From Chloroflexota bacterium (GTDB taxonomy: Bacteria; Chloroflexota; Dormibacteria; Dormibacterales; Dormibacteraceae), in assembly GCA_005880175.1 (NCBI GenBank), contig VBJR01000184.1, positions 1-10,045 of the forward strand: a stretch of 10,045 nucleotides of DNA, given 5' to 3'. The first letter of the stretch is position 1. Each line of letters begins with the position of its first letter. The notes under the pieces are model-generated. The model made no database searches and was not told the origin of the DNA. It was given only the letters and a program-made list of their open reading frames with translations. Positions 1 through 7,141 of the stretch are shown here, one piece after another. Both the position numbers and the translations under genes were made by a program.

Positions 1-223
1 AGTTCCGCTCCTCCAGGTAGCCCGTCCCGGAGGCGACGCCGCCCTGCGCGTCCAGGCCCAGGAGGCCGCCCAGGAAGTTGAGCCCGTGCTCGGCGTAGTG
101 GCCGAAGTGGCGCAGCGGCACGGTCTTGCCCCGGCTGAGGCCGTGCAGGTCGGGCTGCTCGAATCGGACGTACTCGAACCCCTCGGCGGCGAGGCGCTCC
201 TCGACCTCCTGGATCGTCTCCAT
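1..223 (-). CDS. Glutamine synthetase family protein, N-terminal fragment (cut by window edge)
   Basis: About 74 residues are visible, beginning METIQEVEERLAAEGFEYVR. The segment around FEQPDLHGLSRGKTVPLRHF matches the N-terminal beta-grasp region of glutamine-synthetase-like enzymes, where a D-hydrophobic-hydrophobic-G-x-x-R-G-K element is typical. The ATP- and glutamate-binding catalytic domain lies outside the window. Family members ligate ammonia or an amine to glutamate using ATP; several GlnA-like paralogues act as gamma-glutamyl-polyamine or -amine synthetases. The ATG at 221-223 is preceded by a clear GAAGGAG ribosome site at about 231-237, which fixes the start. The upstream permease stops only 20 bases before this start, so the two genes form an operon, and a role in catabolism or assimilation of an imported amine or amino acid is a reasonable inference. 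The substrate cannot be told from this fragment. Confidence 0.8.
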   Translation of the reverse strand, partial: METIQEVEERLAAEGFEYVRFEQPDLHGLSRGKTVPLRHFGHYAEHGLNFLGGLLGLDAQGGVASGTGYLEERN

Positions 224-243
224 CGACGGTGCTCCTTCGTGAA

Positions 244-1694
244 CTAGGAGCCGGAGGCGGCCTGGGCCTCCGGCGGCAGCGGCGAGTCGTGCGCAACCTG
301 GCGGCCCACAAGGTAGACGATGGGGATCACGGCCAGCGAGAGCACGGTGACGGCGCCGACGGCGACCACCCAGTCGTTCTTGCCGATGATGGCCGAGAAC
401 GGGTTGGTGAACACTGTCCAGACGCCGAAGAAGCTGGAGACCGCCCCGATGATCGAGCACACCCAGAACACGGCCGGGTGCGCGATCCGCCGCTCCGCGA
501 ACTCCACCGCGAACTTGCGGATCACGTACAGGACGTCCACGAAGAGGAAGACCATCGAGAGGCACCAGATCACCGTGATGGCGGCCTGGAAGACGAGGTA
601 GACGCGGCTGCTGAGGTCGGCCGCGTTGCCGCTCACGATGGCCGGGTACACGAAGAACGTGACGATGGTGACGATGGCCGCCAGCACCGACTGCGTGGCG
701 ATCGCCACGTGCGGGATGCGGCTCCGGTTGACCCGGCTCAGGGCCGGCGGCAGGCGGCGGTCGAGGCCGGAGACGAAGAGCAGCCGCGCGAACGAGTAGC
801 TGTAGACCACCGTGATGAAGACGAAGAAGCCGATGAAGACGAGCCCGACGAACCACTCGGCGACCGACCCCATCGTCGCGGTCACCGGGATCAGGAGCGC
901 GCCCAGGTTGCCGCCCTGCTTGGGGTCGGCCGCGACCAGCAGCGCCCAGTCGGCCAGGAGGTACGCCACCATCACGACCACCGAGCCCCAGAGCAGGTAG
1001 CGCGTGATGGCACGCCGGTGGACGATCTCGACGCCCATGTTCAGGGGCACCTCGATGCCCAGCAGCGCGAGGATCACGAAGCCGTACAGGCTCCACGTCG
1101 AGGTGTCGTTCAGGCCGGCGAACCAGCCGCCCGGCTTGAAGTCGAACCGGCTGAAGTCCGTGAAGGAGTGGTGGCCCTGCGCCAGCCAGATCACGCCGGC
1201 CAGGCCGATCAGGAGGATGGCCAGGCCGTACAGGACGAAGACCAGGTTGACCGCGTTCTGGGTCAGCCGGAACCGCAGCGTCGAGACGACCCCGGCGACC
1301 ACGATGACGGCCAGGATGATCACGCCCTGCAGCCAGGCCGGGAACGTCCAGCCCCCCAGCGCCTGGAGGAGCTGGCTCACGACCGTGCCGGTGGCCAGCT
1401 GCACGAGCACGCCGGGCCACCACGCGGTGAAGCCGGCGAAGAAGCTCGCGAACGGGCCGAACGCCTTGTGGGTCCAGAGGTAGATCGAGCCCTCGCCCGG
1501 GAACAGGAAGCCGAGCTGGCCCGTCACGATGGCGCCCGGGATCAGGAACGTCAGGAACCCGTGATGAACAGGACGATGGCCACGAAGATCGCGACCATGT
1601 CGAACGAGTTGAGCACCTTCGGGAGGACTCCGCCGGCGATGCGCTCCGACGCCAGCTCCGGCCCGACTGCTCGATCCATCTCGCTGGATGCCAT
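244..1694 (-). pseudogene. APC-superfamily amino acid permease, reading frame broken near the N-terminus
   Basis: This is a cytoplasmic-membrane amino acid or amine transporter of the APC superfamily. The start is the ATG at 1692-1694 (MASSEMDRAVGPELASERIA), preceded by a G-rich ribosome site at about 1701-1706. This frame runs through the first membrane helix (FDMVAIFVAIVLFITG) and then stops at 1551-1553. The protein resumes in another frame as FLTFLIPGAIVTGQLGFLFP, then PGEGSIYLWTHKAFGPFASF, the usual TM2-TM3 region. About nine more hydrophobic helices follow, ending PLPPEAQAASGS at the stop in 244-246. One missing base near the CCC at 1558-1560 would restore the frame. Even then TM1 runs straight into TM2 without the usual loop, so perhaps 20 residues are also missing. 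Codon use and hydrophobicity downstream look normal. It lies 20 bases upstream of the GS-like gene and shares its promoter. The substrate is unknown. An open extension upstream to 1761 in the downstream frame is non-native arginine-rich sequence. Confidence 0.85.
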
Positions 1695-1733
1695 GACAGA
1701 CCCCCTGTCCCGTTGACCGACCGCGTTGCGAGG

Positions 1734-1761
1734 AGCATATCCCACGCCTGGCGCGGGTCAA
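1734..1761 (-). promoter_or_regulatory. Sigma70-like promoter for the permease/GS-like operon
   Basis: On the minus strand TTGACC (1761-1756) and TATGCT (1739-1734) are separated by 16 bases. Both are close to the -35 and -10 consensus. Transcription would start near 1727, giving a leader of about 33 bases before the ATG at 1694. The region is also one of the few AT-containing patches in the neighbourhood. It is not tested experimentally, but it is the best promoter match in the window. Confidence 0.6.
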
Positions 1762-1765
1762 TCTG

Positions 1766-1781
1766 GTACTGTCTCGTACTG
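1766..1781. promoter_or_regulatory. Candidate operator: GTACTG direct repeat with 10-bp period
   Basis: GTACTG occurs at 1766-1771 and again at 1776-1781, exactly one helical turn apart. It lies just upstream of the -35 of the minus-strand permease promoter and upstream of a TAATAT on the plus strand. That position suits an activator or repressor site serving one or both divergent genes. No regulator gene for it is visible, so the binding protein is unknown. The repeat is short and could be chance. Confidence 0.35.
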
Positions 1782-1790
1782 ACTGCGGAG

Positions 1791-1796
1791 TAATAT
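1791..1796 (+). promoter_or_regulatory. Possible -10 element (TAATAT) for the secreted-protein gene
   Basis: TAATAT stands out in otherwise GC-rich sequence about 55 bases upstream of the ATG at 1851. No good -35 match is seen at the expected distance (around 1768-1773), so activator dependence or a different sigma factor would be needed. A purine-rich ribosome site (GAGAGGGAGAGG, about 1836-1847) precedes the start codon. Confidence 0.3.
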
Positions 1797-1850
1797 CCGC
1801 GGCGCGACCGCCGTCCGTGTCGCGGGCGGCGCCACGAGAGGGAGAGGTCG

Positions 1851-2735
1851 ATGGGACGTTCGTCGTTCAGCCGTTGGGCTGCGCTGGCGGTCGCGATCGC
1901 GGCCTGCGTGCTCACGACCCCGGCGGCGCTGGCATTCCAGCCGGCGACCGGCGTCCGCGCGGACGCGGCGTGCCCGACCTGGCTCTGGTGGTGCTGGACG
2001 CCGCCGAGCCCGGCGCCGGCTACCAGCTCGGGGCCGGCCGCGACCGACTCGCCCACGCCGACGCCCACCGCCGCCCCGGCGCCGACGCCCGCGCCCACTG
2101 CCACGCCGGCCCCCACGGCGACGCCGACCGCGGCCCCGAGCACGCCGACGCCCGCCCCGACGGGGACGCCGGCGCCGGGCCCGTCCGCCTCGGCGACCCC
2201 CACGCCGGCGCCGGCGCCCTCGTCCACGCCGGGGCCGACCCCGACCCCGACGCCGTCCAGCACGCCGTCGCCGGTGCCGACGCGCACCGCGCTGCCGGCG
2301 GCCGGACCGGCGGTCGCGGTCCTGAGCTCGGACACGATCCAGATCACGAACCTGCGCTCCCTGGCCGTGCGGACGGTGAGCACCGCGGCCGGCGCGGTCA
2401 AGGTGATCGAGCTGCAGGCCGACGCGTCGACGATCACGGGCCTGGGCCTCCAGGGCCCCTGCGTGAGCCACGCGCGGGTGGATACGAACGCGACCCGCGA
2501 CGTCGCGTCAGGCGGCCTGACGCTGGACGCGACCGCCCTTCAGGCCACGATCCTGGGCGTCTCGATCATCATCGCGGCGGCCGACCTGCCCGAGGGGGCG
2601 CTCACCCTGCCCGGGATCACGCTGCCCCCGCTGCCGACCAACCTGGGCATCGTCTCGGTGAAGCTGCAGGTGCAGTCGATCCGGTCAGGCGCCATGACGC
2701 TCGACGCGCCTCGGATCACGACCAGCGCCTGCTGA
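1851..2735 (+). CDS. Secreted protein with Pro/Thr-rich linker and unassigned C-terminal domain
   Basis: The 294-residue product begins with a typical signal peptide: basic MGRSSFSR, a hydrophobic core to about residue 25, and a likely cleavage after AALA at residue 28. A short tryptophan-rich, two-cysteine element follows (CPTWLWWCW, residues 41-49). Residues about 51-146 are a low-complexity Pro/Thr/Ala/Ser stretch rich in TPTP and TPAP units, typical of extended wall-spanning linkers. Residues about 152-294 form a compact, probably beta-rich domain (DTIQITNLRSLAVRTVSTAA onward), with further cysteines at 204 and at the C-terminal residue 294. I do not recognise this domain. There is no LPXTG sorting signal and no lipobox, so it is probably exported and either released or held by its N-terminal hydrophobic segment. 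The next gene on the opposite strand is an envelope L,D-transpeptidase, but the convergent arrangement does not imply co-transcription. Start chosen for the signal peptide and the purine-rich ribosome site. Confidence 0.8.
   Translation: MGRSSFSRWAALAVAIAACVLTTPAALAFQPATGVRADAACPTWLWWCWTPPSPAPATSSGPAATDSPTPTPTAAPAPTPAPTATPAPTATPTAAPSTPTPAPTGTPAPGPSASATPTPAPAPSSTPGPTPTPTPSSTPSPVPTRTALPAAGPAVAVLSSDTIQITNLRSLAVRTVSTAAGAVKVIELQADASTITGLGLQGPCVSHARVDTNATRDVASGGLTLDATALQATILGVSIIIAAADLPEGALTLPGITLPPLPTNLGIVSVKLQVQSIRSGAMTLDAPRITTSAC
2001..2300 (+). repeat. Low-complexity Pro/Thr/Ala/Ser coding repeat
   Basis: This is degenerate GC-rich tandem repetition of codons for Pro, Thr, Ala and Ser inside the secreted-protein gene (units such as ACGCCGACG and GCCCCGACG). 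Because it is imperfect at DNA level and keeps its frame, it is a protein linker and not a CRISPR array or intergenic repeat. Such tracts readily expand, contract or misassemble. Confidence 0.75.
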
Positions 2736-2739
2736 GCTC

Positions 2740-2767
2740 GGCGGCCGACTCGCGCGGTCTAGCCGCC
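2740..2767. terminator. Candidate bidirectional terminator hairpin between convergent genes
   Basis: GGCGGC (2740-2745) pairs with GCCGCC (2762-2767), and inside it GAC (2747-2749) pairs with GTC (2757-2759), leaving a 7-base loop. It begins just after the stop of the plus-strand secreted-protein gene and overlaps the last codons of the minus-strand transpeptidase gene. No U-tract follows on either strand, so intrinsic termination is uncertain. Confidence 0.35.
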
Positions 2768-4126
2768 TCCGGAGAACGGGACGCCCTGGTCGTTCGTCGT
2801 GATCTGGGCCAGCTGGTTCGCGACCGAGGAGCCGTCGCCCGGGTAGACGATCACCGGCATCCCGACCGCCGCCCAGTTGTAGATCCACTCCGCCTTGTCC
2901 GCCGGCAGGTGGATGCAGCCGTGGCTCTGCAGGCCCTGGGTGTACTGCGAGCCCGGGCCCAGCGTCGAGTCCGGCTGCCAGTTCGCGTCGTGGAACGCCT
3001 CGCCGGTGCTCGTGAAGAACGCGGTCCACTGGACCACCGTGTCCGGGTACCAGTGCGGCGAGCCCTTCGGCCACGGCGACTGGAACTTCCAGGGGTGGTC
3101 CTTGTGCAGGATCTTCATCGGCCCGAAGTCGGTCCCGAAGTCGCCGATGCCCCGGATGCCCGTCGTCACGGCGTTGTCCATGACGATCTGGGAGCCCTGG
3201 TAGGCCCACACGTGCTGCTCCTGGAACGACACGATCGCCGCCTTCGCGGGCATGCCGTCGAGCAGGATCTGGTGGACCTGGTTGGCGTACATCTGCGCCG
3301 CCGCCGCGCCCTGGGCGGCCTGGTTCACGTCCGACGAGGCGATCAGGCCGGCGTACTTGCCGAGCCGGCTCATCGCCTTGTTGACCGTGTCGGCGCCCTT
3401 GAACGCCAGCTCCTTGTTCATGTAGGCGATGATCGAGGCGCTGTTGTTGGCGGTCGCGACCCCCTGGTTGCCCGCCGCCTGGATCGTGGCCAGGTTGCCG
3501 GCGTCCTGGGTCACGAGCTGCTGGCCCGCCGCCGCGATCTGCTGGTTCTCGGCCGTCACCTGCGTCACGACCGCCGCCGCGTCCTGGGCGACGCTCTGCG
3601 CCTGCTGCGCCGCGGCCCGGTAGTCCTTCAAGGTGTGCGCGGCGCCCTGGGCGCGCGCCACGGTGTCCAGCCGCTGCTGCAGGCCCTGGACGTCCTGGTC
3701 GGACGCGTTGGCCTGCTGGGCCTGCGTGATCGACGCCTTGGCGGCGTCGCTCTGCTTCTTCAGCTCGGCCTGGGAGTCGGTGAGCAGCTGCCGCTGCAGC
3801 GCCGTGAGCTGGACCTGGAGCCGCGCGGTCCGGCTCGCGAGGTTGTCGTAGTACGGCACCTGGCCGGGCGGGAACCACGGCTTCTGGCTGCTCTCCAGGG
3901 TGCTCTCCTGGGAGGTGATGGGCGCGAGGTCGGTCGTCGTGTAGCCCTGCTGGGCCGCCGTCCGCAGACTTGCGTCCAGCTTGTCGCGCTTCGTCTTGTA
4001 CGAGTGCGCGGCCTGGTTCGTGGCGGTGTTCGCCCACACGGCGACACCCACGCCGCCGGCGACCAGTACAACGGCCACCACCGCCGCGACCACCTTGAGT
4101 GCGAGCGAGTTCATCAGCGTGCCCAT
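2759..4126 (-). CDS. Membrane-anchored L,D-transpeptidase (YkuD domain) with coiled-coil stalk
   Basis: The 455-residue product has an N-terminal membrane anchor (about residues 9-32). A long Gln/Ala-rich helical region predicted to form coiled coil spans about 45-230, and a C-terminal L,D-transpeptidase domain spans about 292-435. The catalytic signature SHGCIHLP lies at 401-408 with nucleophile Cys404, and the upstream conserved His is His379 (EAFHDANW). Such enzymes cross-link peptidoglycan stems 3-3, or attach proteins to them, outside the membrane. Here the stalk would place the catalytic domain within the wall. The start ATG has AAGGA five to six bases upstream. An in-frame ATG at codon 5 is a weaker alternative. 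The product ends in a glycine-rich tail (FSGGG). The gene converges on the secreted-protein gene with 23 bases between stops and is divergent from the crotonase gene. All signature residues are present, so it should be active. Confidence 0.92.
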   Translation of the reverse strand: MGTLMNSLALKVVAAVVAVVLVAGGVGVAVWANTATNQAAHSYKTKRDKLDASLRTAAQQGYTTTDLAPITSQESTLESSQKPWFPPGQVPYYDNLASRTARLQVQLTALQRQLLTDSQAELKKQSDAAKASITQAQQANASDQDVQGLQQRLDTVARAQGAAHTLKDYRAAAQQAQSVAQDAAAVVTQVTAENQQIAAAGQQLVTQDAGNLATIQAAGNQGVATANNSASIIAYMNKELAFKGADTVNKAMSRLGKYAGLIASSDVNQAAQGAAAAQMYANQVHQILLDGMPAKAAIVSFQEQHVWAYQGSQIVMDNAVTTGIRGIGDFGTDFGPMKILHKDHPWKFQSPWPKGSPHWYPDTVVQWTAFFTSTGEAFHDANWQPDSTLGPGSQYTQGLQSHGCIHLPADKAEWIYNWAAVGMPVIVYPGDGSSVANQLAQITTNDQGVPFSGGG

Positions 4127-4170
4127 CGTTCCTTACAATGCGTCGCCGACCGCAGTCGTTACGTCCCCTC

Positions 4171-4179
4171 TAGACTCTA
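4171..4179. promoter_or_regulatory. Possible overlapping divergent -10 elements
   Basis: The near-palindrome TAGACTCTA reads as TAGACT on the plus strand (4171-4176) and TAGAGT on the minus strand (4179-4174). Both fit the TAnnnT pattern and lie between the divergent transpeptidase and crotonase genes. For the plus strand the transcription start would be only about 7 bases before the ATG at 4190, consistent with the lack of a Shine-Dalgarno there. No convincing -35 boxes are seen. Confidence 0.25.
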
Positions 4180-4189
4180 CCGAACCCAG

Positions 4190-4969
4190 ATGGACCCGAT
4201 CCACCGTTACGGCGACGTATCCGTGGTCGCCGGCGACGACCTGGTCGCGACGGTCGAGCTCCACCGCCCGCCCAACAACCACTTCGACCTGGCCCTCATC
4301 GCCTCGCTGGCGGACGCGTTCGAGGCGATCGACCGCGAGGGCGAGCTCCGGGCGATCGTGCTCTGCGCCGAGGGCAAGCACTTCTGCGCCGGCGCCGACT
4401 TCGGCGGGCGCGATGGCGGCGTCGCCGCCGGCCCGCGCCACCTGTACGAGGAGGCGATCCGCCTGTTCGCGGCCCGCACGCCGGTCGTCGCGGCCGTGCA
4501 GGGCGCGGCCATCGGCGGCGGCCTGGGCCTGGCGCTGGCCGCCGACTTCCGCGTGGCCAGCCCGGAGGCCCGGTTCGCCGCCAACTTCGCCCGGCTCGGC
4601 TTCCACCACGGGTTCGGGCTGACCGTCACGCTGCCGGCGCTGGTCGGCCAGCAGCGCGCGCTCGAGCTGCTCTACACGGGCCGGCGGGTGCCGGGCGAGG
4701 AGGCGCTGCGCATCGGGCTGTGCGACCGCCTCGCACCCGCCGAGGAGCTGCGGGCCCAGGCGCACGCGCTGGCGGCCGAGATCGCCGGCTCCGCGCCCCT
4801 GGCGGTGCGGTCGATCCGAGAGACCATGCGCGGCGACCTGGCCGAGCGCGTCCGCGCGGCGCTCGTCCGCGAGCGGGCCGAGCAGGAGCGCCTGAACCGG
4901 ACGGACGACTTCCGCGAGGGCGTCCGGGCCACCGCCGAGCGCCGGGAGCCCCGCTTCGGCGGACGCTAG
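4190..4969 (+). CDS. Crotonase-fold (enoyl-CoA hydratase/isomerase family) protein lacking both catalytic Glu residues
   Basis: The 259-residue product has the standard length and layout of the crotonase superfamily. The CoA and oxyanion-hole segments are clear: AEGKHFCAGADFGG (60-73) and VQGAAIGGGLGLALAADFRV (103-122). They are followed by FARLGFHHGFGLTVTLPALVG (133-153) and the family's C-terminal helical region (RALELLYTGRRVPGEEALRI). Aligning by eye to rat mitochondrial crotonase, Glu144 corresponds to Gly113 and Glu164 to Phe133. Both hydratase acid/base residues are therefore absent, and classical hydration of enoyl-CoA is unlikely. Other crotonase reactions (isomerisation, decarboxylation, thioester hydrolysis, or CoA binding without catalysis) remain possible. 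The start ATG has no Shine-Dalgarno, suggesting a leaderless or very short-leader transcript. The frame is open far upstream only because of GC bias. The 3-prime end overlaps the stop of the opposing amidase gene. Confidence 0.9.
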   Translation: MDPIHRYGDVSVVAGDDLVATVELHRPPNNHFDLALIASLADAFEAIDREGELRAIVLCAEGKHFCAGADFGGRDGGVAAGPRHLYEEAIRLFAARTPVVAAVQGAAIGGGLGLALAADFRVASPEARFAANFARLGFHHGFGLTVTLPALVGQQRALELLYTGRRVPGEEALRIGLCDRLAPAEELRAQAHALAAEIAGSAPLAVRSIRETMRGDLAERVRAALVRERAEQERLNRTDDFREGVRATAERREPRFGGR

Positions 4970-5901
4970 TAGCCCCGGCCGCTGAGGGCGCCTCGAGGCA
5001 GCACCGCGTGCACGCCCCACGTGCCGTTGGCCACCTGCGTGACGCGGAGGTCCACGACGATGCTGGCGACCGCCAGGGCCTCCCGGCGGTCCACATCCAG
5101 CCGCCGGGCGAGCAGGTCCACCATCGCGTCCAGCGCCACCGCCATCGCCTCGTTCAGGTCGGCGTCGAACCCGAACGTGAGCGAGCCGACGGGCGTCTCC
5201 GCCCTCGGCATCGTCAGCGACAGCTCGGGCCGCAGCACGAGCGTCAGCTCGCAGACGTCCATCGGGCACTCGATCGCGGTGCCCGACACCTCTCCGTCGC
5301 CCTGAGCGCCGTGCCCGTCTCCGGCCGACAGCAGCGCGCCCGGCACGGCGACCGGCAGCAGCAGCGTGCTCCCGCCGACCAGCTCCCGGCAGTCGATGTT
5401 GCCCCCGCACGGCCGGGGCGGGATCGTGGAGTGCTCGCCGGGCTCGGCCGGGGCGAGACCGATCACGCCCAGGAACGGCCGCACCCGCACGGTGCGCCCG
5501 GCCTGGTCCTCGGCCACCAGGCGCTCGGAGTCGAGCCGCCACAGGAGGGCGTGCGAGGGCCCGTCCGCCACGCCCAGCCGGCGGTTCAGCTCGGTGTCGC
5601 GGCCGCCCGCGAACGTCTGGCCCCACGCGGCGGGCCGCAGCTGCCCGATCCGGACCTCCAGCGTCATGCCGGGTTCGGCGCCGCGGACGAGGATCGGTCC
5701 GCACAGCGCGTGGCCCGACCCGCTGCGCTCGATGCGGCGGCCCTGGACGCCGGGCGCGCTCGGCGGCTCCAGCAGGCCCCCCGCGTCCAGCGTCCGGAGC
5801 ACGACGGTGTCGCCGGAGTCCACGGTCAGGACCGGCGGCAGGTCCCGGCTGAAGACGCGGTGGACGGTTCGCTCGTCGGGCTCGAGGCGGTACGTGGTCA
5901 T
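4966..5901 (-). CDS. Acetamidase/formamidase family protein
   Basis: The 311-residue product carries the hallmark segments of the FmdA/AmdA family: GHALCGPI (63-70), PFLGVIGLAP (142-151), STIPPRPCGGNID (158-170) and GDGHGAQGDGEVSGTAIE (194-211). His/Asp-rich parts of these motifs bind metal in characterised members, which hydrolyse formamide or acetamide to ammonia and the acid in the cytoplasm. The exact amide here is not predictable. The chosen ATG at 5899-5901 gives MTTYRLEPDERTVHRVFSRD, the family's usual N-terminus. A further in-frame ATG at 5952 would add 17 atypical residues. AGGAGG at about 5931-5936 (minus strand) is too far from 5901 to serve it well, so the translation start has some doubt. 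The stop codon shares CTAG with the crotonase gene. Together with the GS-like gene upstream it hints at nitrogen scavenging, but there is no operon link. Confidence 0.9.
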   Translation of the reverse strand: MTTYRLEPDERTVHRVFSRDLPPVLTVDSGDTVVLRTLDAGGLLEPPSAPGVQGRRIERSGSGHALCGPILVRGAEPGMTLEVRIGQLRPAAWGQTFAGGRDTELNRRLGVADGPSHALLWRLDSERLVAEDQAGRTVRVRPFLGVIGLAPAEPGEHSTIPPRPCGGNIDCRELVGGSTLLLPVAVPGALLSAGDGHGAQGDGEVSGTAIECPMDVCELTLVLRPELSLTMPRAETPVGSLTFGFDADLNEAMAVALDAMVDLLARRLDVDRREALAVASIVVDLRVTQVANGTWGVHAVLPRGALSGRGY

Positions 5902-5986
5902 CGCCCGCCAGCATGGCAGGCCCGCGAGTCCTCCTGGCGGACGAGGCCTCATCCACCTGGAGGATGCGGCGCGCCCGGCCCTCCGC

Positions 5987-5992
5987 TACCGT
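5987..5992 (+). promoter_or_regulatory. Possible -10 element for a leaderless kinase/regulator transcript
   Basis: TACCGT fits TAnnnT and ends 9 bases before the GTG at 6002, the distance expected if transcription starts at or near the start codon. No Shine-Dalgarno and no convincing -35 box are present. The 100-base gap to the divergent amidase gene otherwise holds only a weak TCCTCC/GGAGGA inverted repeat (5929-5934 and 5959-5964). Confidence 0.3.
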
Positions 5993-6001
5993 CAGCCGCA
6001 C

Positions 6002-7141
6002 GTGGCCCCCCTCGCCCGCCTGATCTCCGTCCTCACCTCGCCGGTGGCCGCCGTGGTCCTCGGCGCCCTGCTGACCGTCGGGAACGTGCTGGCGGTCGTG
6101 TACCCGCCCGGCGTCCCGCCGGCGGCGGTCGTGCTCGTGTCCGTGGCCGAGACGGCGCCGGTCGTGCTCTGGCGCCGGCAGCCGCTGGTGGCCCTCGCCG
6201 GGACGGCGCTGAGCGCACTGGTCGCCGTGCCGCTGGGCGTCGCTCCCTCGATCGCCGGCTTCGCGGCCATCCTCCTCTCGCTCGGCTCGACCGCGAACGA
6301 GCTGCCGCCGCGCTTCTCCGTCCCGGTCGCCGGGGTGATCCTGGCCGGCACGGCCGTGGTGGTCCGCCAGGCCGACCCGGTCGGCATCGGCTTCAACCTC
6401 GCCATCGTCGCGTGCGCGTGGACGTTCGGGTACAACGCGCGCACCCAGCGGGCCCTCCGGTCCGCGCTGGGCGAGGTGGTGGCGAGCGGCGAGCACGCCC
6501 GCGCGGAGGAGGCCCGCCGCGCCGCCGCCGACGAGCGCGGGCGGCTCGCCCGCGAGGTCCACGACGTCGTGGCGCACAGCCTGAGCGTGATCGTCGTGCA
6601 GGCCGGGGCCGGACGGCGGGCGGCGGACGGCGTCCCCGACGAGGTACGCGAGGTGCTGGCCTCGATCGAGCGGACGGGCCGGGAGGCGCTGGGCGACATC
6701 CGGCGGCTGCTCGGCGTACTGCGCCCCGGCGGCGACGACGGGCGGGCCCCGCAGCCCGGCCTGGCCGCGCTGCCGGCGCTCGTCGAGCGGTTCCGGGCGC
6801 TGGGCCTGGCGGTGGCGATCGAGGCCGACGGCGGCCCGGACGTGCCGGCCACGATCGACCTGTCCGCGTACCGCATCGTCCAGGAGGCGCTGACCAACTG
6901 CCTCCGCCACGCCCGTGGCGCCGCGGTGCGGGTCGCGGTCCGGCGCGAGGCGGGCGCGGTCCTGGTCGAGGTCGGCAACGGGCCGGGCGGCGTGGACGGC
7001 GGCGGTCCGGCGGGCGGCGGCCACGGCCTGGACGGCATGCGCGAGCGCGCCGCCGTGTACGGAGGCGAGCTCGAGGCCGGCCCGCTGCCCGGCGGCGGCT
7101 GGCGGGTCCGCGCCCGGCTGCCCGTCGAGCACCCGGCGTGA
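6002..7141 (+). CDS. Membrane sensor histidine kinase, NarL-partner type (HisKA_3)
   Basis: The 379-residue product begins at GTG 6002 and has five or six hydrophobic segments in residues about 14-144. A helical linker, the dimerisation and phosphoacceptor helix REVHDVVAHSLSVIVVQAG (184-202) and an HATPase_c domain follow. His187 is the probable phosphorylation site. The N-box is EALTNCLRHA (295-304, Asn299) and the G-box is GGGHGLDGMRERA (338-350). Kinases of this class autophosphorylate and pass phosphate to LuxR/NarL-type regulators. The sensor part has no recognisable extracellular domain, so any signal is probably membrane- or envelope-derived. The gene ends in GTGA, overlapping the start of the response-regulator gene by four bases, which indicates translational coupling. 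Start choice: GTG 6002 is the last good start before the first helix. The open frame extends back to 5366, but that part overlaps the amidase gene and looks non-coding. Confidence 0.88.
   Translation: MAPLARLISVLTSPVAAVVLGALLTVGNVLAVVYPPGVPPAAVVLVSVAETAPVVLWRRQPLVALAGTALSALVAVPLGVAPSIAGFAAILLSLGSTANELPPRFSVPVAGVILAGTAVVVRQADPVGIGFNLAIVACAWTFGYNARTQRALRSALGEVVASGEHARAEEARRAAADERGRLAREVHDVVAHSLSVIVVQAGAGRRAADGVPDEVREVLASIERTGREALGDIRRLLGVLRPGGDDGRAPQPGLAALPALVERFRALGLAVAIEADGGPDVPATIDLSAYRIVQEALTNCLRHARGAAVRVAVRREAGAVLVEVGNGPGGVDGGGPAGGGHGLDGMRERAAVYGGELEAGPLPGGGWRVRARLPVEHPA

Noticed and set aside
229..1716. Plus-strand open frame opposite the permease
   Set aside because: The highly charged Asp/Arg/Glu/His-rich translation is the antisense mirror of a membrane protein. 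The minus strand has clear transporter helices and an operon partner.
1695..1761. Longer permease start at 1761
   Set aside because: That frame's first 60 residues are arginine-rich and cover the promoter. The native N-terminus, with a ribosome site and TM1, is in the other frame starting at 1694.
2050..2290. Repetitive tract as a possible CRISPR or tandem-repeat locus
   Set aside because: Repeats are short, degenerate and in frame, coding TPTP/TPAP units of a protein linker. There are no constant repeats with unique spacers.
1817..4189. Very long plus-strand open frame running into the crotonase gene
   Set aside because: It overlaps the secreted-protein and transpeptidase genes, is rich in Arg/Gly/Asp/His with no domain, and exists only because GC-rich sequence lacks stops. 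The crotonase homology starts at 4190.
5366..6001. Extended N-terminus of the histidine kinase
   Set aside because: It lies antisense to the amidase gene and codes Arg/Ser/Pro-rich sequence with no domain. The membrane region begins right after GTG 6002.
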